Source of the DNA: Botrytis cinerea B05.10 | Lineage: Eukaryota; Ascomycota; Leotiomycetes; Helotiales; Sclerotiniaceae | DNA: 64,000 nt | Direction: 5' to 3' | Assembly: GCF_000143535.2 (NCBI RefSeq) | Contig: NC_037311.1 | Coordinates: 682,001 to 746,000 of the forward strand | In this document: piece after piece, positions 59,881 through 64,000 of the stretch | Position numbering within the stretch: the first letter of the stretch is position 1 | Layout of the letters: every line of letters starts with the position of its first letter | Program-made: the position numbers and the translations under genes | Notes under the pieces: model-generated | The model's input: only the letters and a program-made list of their open reading frames with translations | What the model was told of the DNA's origin: nothing | Databases searched by the model: none

Positions 59881-60637
59881 CTCTTCCCCGGAATATGGAT
59901 ATAATTCGAATTGGGGTTTGGGATAAAGTGGGAGTCGAGTATAGCAATGCAGTATTTTCTACTTCTGTTATTGTGACTAAATGCTGAGACCCTTGACTTC
60001 TGATCGGAGCAGTTGTCAGAGCTCTTATCTCGGTCGCTTATCTTCACGTGACTGGGCTAATTTTAGCCTCCCATATTTCTTTTTGTACCTTCCCACTTGG
60101 TCTCAAGGTCTAGTACCGGTCAATTGCTTGGTGTGAATATAAAAATGTGAATGTTGATCTCGAATATCGACCTGTATATCTGGATAGTTACATGTGCAAA
60201 AAGAATATAAACATGTTCCGTTTCAAGAGCAAATCTATGTTATACCCCTGAGTTGATCAAACAAATGATGATGAAGCTAAAAGCTCACTTTAAACAGGCG
60301 AGATTCTTAACAAAGTGTCCTATTCTTACGCGGCTTAAATAAACTTGGAGTATTAATCTCAACCCATCCCGTTTCTGTAAGGGGGCTTCGATTTCTGTAA
60401 AAAGTCAGTCAACACGAGAGACAACAATTCATTCCTGCTGGTCTCCTTTGAGATCAATGCTATCTTCTTACATTCTCTAAAAACAGTTGCTGTGAAGCAC
60501 TCTTGTAAGCCATTCCCAGTTTTGACACAGTTGCATCGTTTTATCATAGCTCCTGCAACCACATCCCGCATCCCCAGGTATATATGTCTAACCTGCATTT
60601 CGTCCCTTAGGATTTCTTATACCCTTTCCACTTCAAC
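59881..60637. other. Divergent intergenic region of MMF1-like and PMT4 genes
   Basis: No supported gene. It contains CACGTGAC near 60045. Confidence 0.5.
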
Positions 60638-63060
60638 ATGTCTTCTCAAGGTTCCGTTCGAAAACGGAAAGGTGGTTCAGTTCCACCCCAAGCAAAAGAT
60701 GCCTCTACAGTTGCCGCGCCGCATCCTGAGCTCGACGCTCTGGTGAAAGACATACAAGCCAAAACCGGACCAGAATGGGATTACAGGATTGCATTGGCGA
60801 TCATCACAATTCTGGCATTCGTCACACGATTCTGGGGAATCAGTCATCCTAATGAGGTGGTGTTTGACGAAGTCCATTTCGGCAAGGTAATTTGCATTAT
60901 GTTCCTCCCTTCAAAGTTGTAACTTTTCTGACCCATTGTTCAATAGTTTGCCTCATATTATCTTGAGCGAACCTACTTCTTCGATGTTCATCCTCCTTTT
61001 GGAAAGCTTCTTTTCGCCTTGATGGGTTGGTTTGTAGGATACGACGGACATTTCCATTTCGAAAACATTGGGGATTCATACATCGACAACAAGGTGCCAT
61101 ATGTGGCTTTCCGCGCTATGCCTGCTCTTCTAGGGGCCTTGACAGTCCCAACTGTCTTCGCCATCATGTGGGAATCTGGTTACACTCTACCTGCCTGCGT
61201 TCTCTCTGCTTCGTTGGTGCTATTCGATAATGCGCACATTGGACAAACCCGTTTGATCTTGTTGGATGCCACTCTTGTTCTTGCAATGGCATGCAGTCTT
61301 CTCTGCTATATCAAATTTTACAAGCTCAGACATATTCCATTTTCGAGAAAGTGGTGGAAGTGGCTCCTTTTGACCGGATTCGCCTTGAGTTGCGACATTT
61401 CCACCAAATACGTTGGTACATTCGCATTCGTTACAATTGGTTCTGCAGTCGCAATTGATCTCTGGAGTTTGCTGGATATCAATCGCCGCCAGGGCGCTTT
61501 GAGCTTACCAGAATTTGGCAAGCATTTCGCCGCTCGCGCCGTTGCCCTCATTGTGGTACCTTTCCTGTTCTACTTGTTTTGGTTCCAGGTTCATTTCGCG
61601 ATCTTGACCAAATCTGGTCCAGGTGATGATTTCATGTCTCCTGAATTCCAAGAGACTCTCAGCGACAATGCCATGACCGCAAATGCTGTTACTATCAACT
61701 ACTTTGATAACATTCAAATCAAGCACAAGGAAACACATGGATACCTTCACAGTCATCCTGATACATATCCTCTTAGATATGATGATGGTAGAGTTTCCAG
61801 TCAAGGTCAACAAGTTACTGGTTACCCTTATGCTGATGCAAACAACCACTGGCAAGTTATTCCAGCAGGCACATTTGAAGAAGTTGCAGGCCGCCCTGTC
61901 AAGAACAATGAAGTTGTTAGATTGAGACATGTTGTCACAAATACAATGCTCTTGTCCCACGATGTTGCTTCTCCATACTACCCAACAAACCAAGAATTCA
62001 CCACAGTCTCCATTGAAGATGCATTGGGTGAGCGTCTAAATGATACTCTCTTTGAACTTCGAATTGAAAACGGCAAACCACGCCAAGATTTCAAGAGTCT
62101 CCAAGGACAATTCAAGCTCATTCATTGGCCAAGCAAGGTTGCTATGTGGACACACACAACCCCTCTACCGGACTGGGCCTACAAACAACAAGAAATCAAC
62201 GGAAATAAAAACTTGGCTCAAAGCTCTAACATCTGGTATGTGGATGAGATACCATCCATTCCAAAGGACTCTCCACGTTTGATTAAGGAGGAACGCAAGG
62301 TTAAGAGCGTTCCATTCTTGAAGAAATGGTTCGAGTTACAACGGGCAATGTTCTATCACAACAATGCTTTAACTAGCAGCCATCCATATGCTAGCGAACC
62401 TTTCGTTTGGCCATTTCTATTGAGAGGTGTCAGTTTCTGGACTCATAATGATACCAGACAACAAATCTACTTTCTAGGAAATCCACTTGGTTGGTGGTTG
62501 GCAAGCAGTTTACTTGCAGTTTATGCTGGAATTTGGGCCGCTGACCAATTGTCATTACGCCGTGGAGTTGATGCATTAGATAACCGTAAGTCTTATCCTC
62601 GCCTAGCCTTTGAAAGACTTAGCTAACAATCATTCTAGGTACCCGATCCCGTCTCTACAATTCAACTGGTTTCTTTTTCCTTGCTTGGGCAACACATTAT
62701 CTACCATTTTATCTCATGGGCCGTCAACTTTTCTTGCATCATTATTTACCTGCTCACTTGGCATCATGTTTGATCACCGGTGCACTCCTTGAATTCATTT
62801 TCAACGTAGAGCCTATCGTGGATGATGTTCCATCAGGAGTCGCAAAGAAGGCAGGTGCAGTCAAGAAGCATCTTCCAGCACGTGAAAAGCTCGCTGGACA
62901 GAACTTGATGATGTCCTGGGCTGCAGTTGGAGTCATTCTTTCCATCGTGCTTTTCGGATGGTACTTTTTCCTACCATTGACATATGGCTACCCAGGTCTT
63001 AGCGTCCCCGAAGTCAACGCGAGAAAATGGCTAGGATATGATCTTCATTTCGCCAAATAA
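60638..63060 (+). CDS. PMT4: Dolichyl-phosphate-mannose protein O-mannosyltransferase, Pmt4
   Basis: An ER membrane enzyme that moves mannose from dolichyl-phosphate-mannose to Ser/Thr of secretory proteins; cell-wall integrity depends on it. Exons 60638-60886, 60947-62585 and 62639-63060 give 769 residues. Markers are NEVVFDEVHFGKFASYYLER (catalytic Asp-Glu in FDEVHF), TYFFDVHPPFGKLLFALMGW, TRLILLDATLVLAM, CDISTKYVG, the MIR domains (THGYLHSHPDTYPLRYDDGR, VVRLRHVVTNTMLLSHDVAS and IHWPSKVAMWTH), QQEINGNKN, and ARQ/GRQLFLHHYLPAHLAS near the end. Length and the FGKFASYYLER motif are those of the Pmt4 branch, not Pmt1/Pmt2. The short C-terminus has no ER-retrieval signal that I can see. Confidence 0.96.
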
Positions 63061-64000
63061 TTGGTTAATTCGAAGTAGTATTCAAGGGGCTAGGTGATAA
63101 TTGGGACAATGTAACGATATTCGGAGGTGTAGGTGACGGATGGATGGTCAAAATCGGAGTGTGATTTGGAATTTTGACATTAGCGATGGGGATTTGTAAA
63201 AAAAAAATATGGATCCTCTAGATTACATCTAAATTTAAAGATTTCTTGAATGCTTTCCTCTTCCAAACGTCTTCCTCTTTCATTTTTTATTTTGTCTAAC
63301 TATGATACTGTCACCTGAGATGCTTAATTCACGCTCTCTCTCAAGGAGAAATCTGATTAGTACAACAATGACCATAATACTAGTTCACCCATGCTCAATA
63401 AGACAAGCCGCTGGGAATGTGACAATAGACTAATAGGTTTTGCAAAATCAAAGGTGCTCCACCCAGACAGGTCCAATTTGTCTCAGAAAGTCTGAAACTA
63501 CGGCAAGATTCATGCTTCAAGACTTTAGTTCAATGAACAATCTACTAACTTGGAAGGTTAGAAAAGACTTTCGAACAAGCTGCCGCTGGTACTTTAGCAT
63601 GTATATTAATTAGTAGTGAATGAGAAACCAGAGAAGATGGCCGTGGGTTTAGCAAGACATGAAAGCGTATGCACTAATATCTCACTAGACTTTGATGCTT
63701 TTGCTTAAGAGTTCCTGAAGCCTAGAGATATACTGTCGAATAATTCAACACCACAGATGCTCCAATTCAAAATCTCAAACCACTCAACATGAAGCTCCCC
63801 ATTCTCCTTGCAACCGCAAATTTCACCGTAGGCAGTACCATTGAAACCCACGAGAATGAAAACTTCTATTTCGGCTAGTTTCGTCTCATAGAAGCCGGCA
63901 TGAGCCATTGTGACAAGTCAAGTAACTTGATCTGTCCCTTTTTGTTCCTGCCTAGCTTATCGCTCCTGCCTAGTATCTGATGGATATAATCTTTGTATGG
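63061..64000. other. Intergenic / window end
   Basis: 3' flank of PMT4. A 67-residue minus-strand frame (63908-63705, MAHAGFYETKLAEIEVF...) is a possible small gene, but nothing supports it beyond an open frame. Confidence 0.45.

Noticed and set aside
63705..63908. 67-residue minus-strand frame at the right edge
   Set aside because: Only an open frame with an ATG; no motif, signal peptide or neighbour evidence, so mentioned but not called as a gene.

Overview
The window is nuclear DNA from a filamentous ascomycete. The evidence is short GT-AG introns (roughly 45-120 bp) in most genes, fungal families (Zn2Cys6 regulator, LaeA/UMTA-type methyltransferase, protein O-mannosyltransferase, GH45 cellulase with CBM1, fungal alpha-tubulin) and AT-rich spacers full of simple repeats. 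The protein sequences read to me like Leotiomycetes (Botrytis/Sclerotinia relatives). That placement is from memory and no search was run.

Layout: (1) 1-1.3 kb holds the 5' end of a purine gene (FGAM synthase, minus) and an intron-bearing tRNA-Tyr. (2) 1.9-8.1 kb, all minus strand, holds an opine/octopine-type dehydrogenase, a SAM methyltransferase and a ferric-reductase gene broken by several stops and frameshifts. (3) 9.7-28.7 kb is housekeeping: alpha-tubulin, an ARS2/Serrate RNA-processing protein, TSPO, a mitochondrial ornithine-type carrier, Cgr1, a His-rich coiled-coil membrane protein and a PX-domain protein. (4) 29.4-44.3 kb looks like an accessory tailoring locus: decayed methyltransferase, decayed P450, intact ene-reductase (OYE), intact NmrA-like oxidoreductase, ankyrin fragment, intact cupin and an intact Zn2Cys6 regulator. 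I see no PKS, NRPS, terpene synthase or DMATS backbone. (5) 45-64 kb holds a METTL25-like methyltransferase, the head-to-head pair CCT4/RPT1, an aminoglycoside-phosphotransferase-like fragment, an MFS sugar transporter, an unknown multi-pass membrane protein, a GH45 cellulase, RidA/Mmf1 and Pmt4.

CCT4 and RPT1 (protein folding and protein destruction) share one 391-bp divergent promoter region, and ARS2 and TSPO share one with a cluster of CCAAT boxes. The two most unusual regions are the opine dehydrogenase/methyltransferase/metalloreductase block, whose reductase is dead, and the backbone-less tailoring locus, in which the methyltransferase and P450 are dead while the reductases, cupin and regulator remain open. 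Exon limits were placed by hand from splice consensus and protein family sense; they are predictions, not transcript data.
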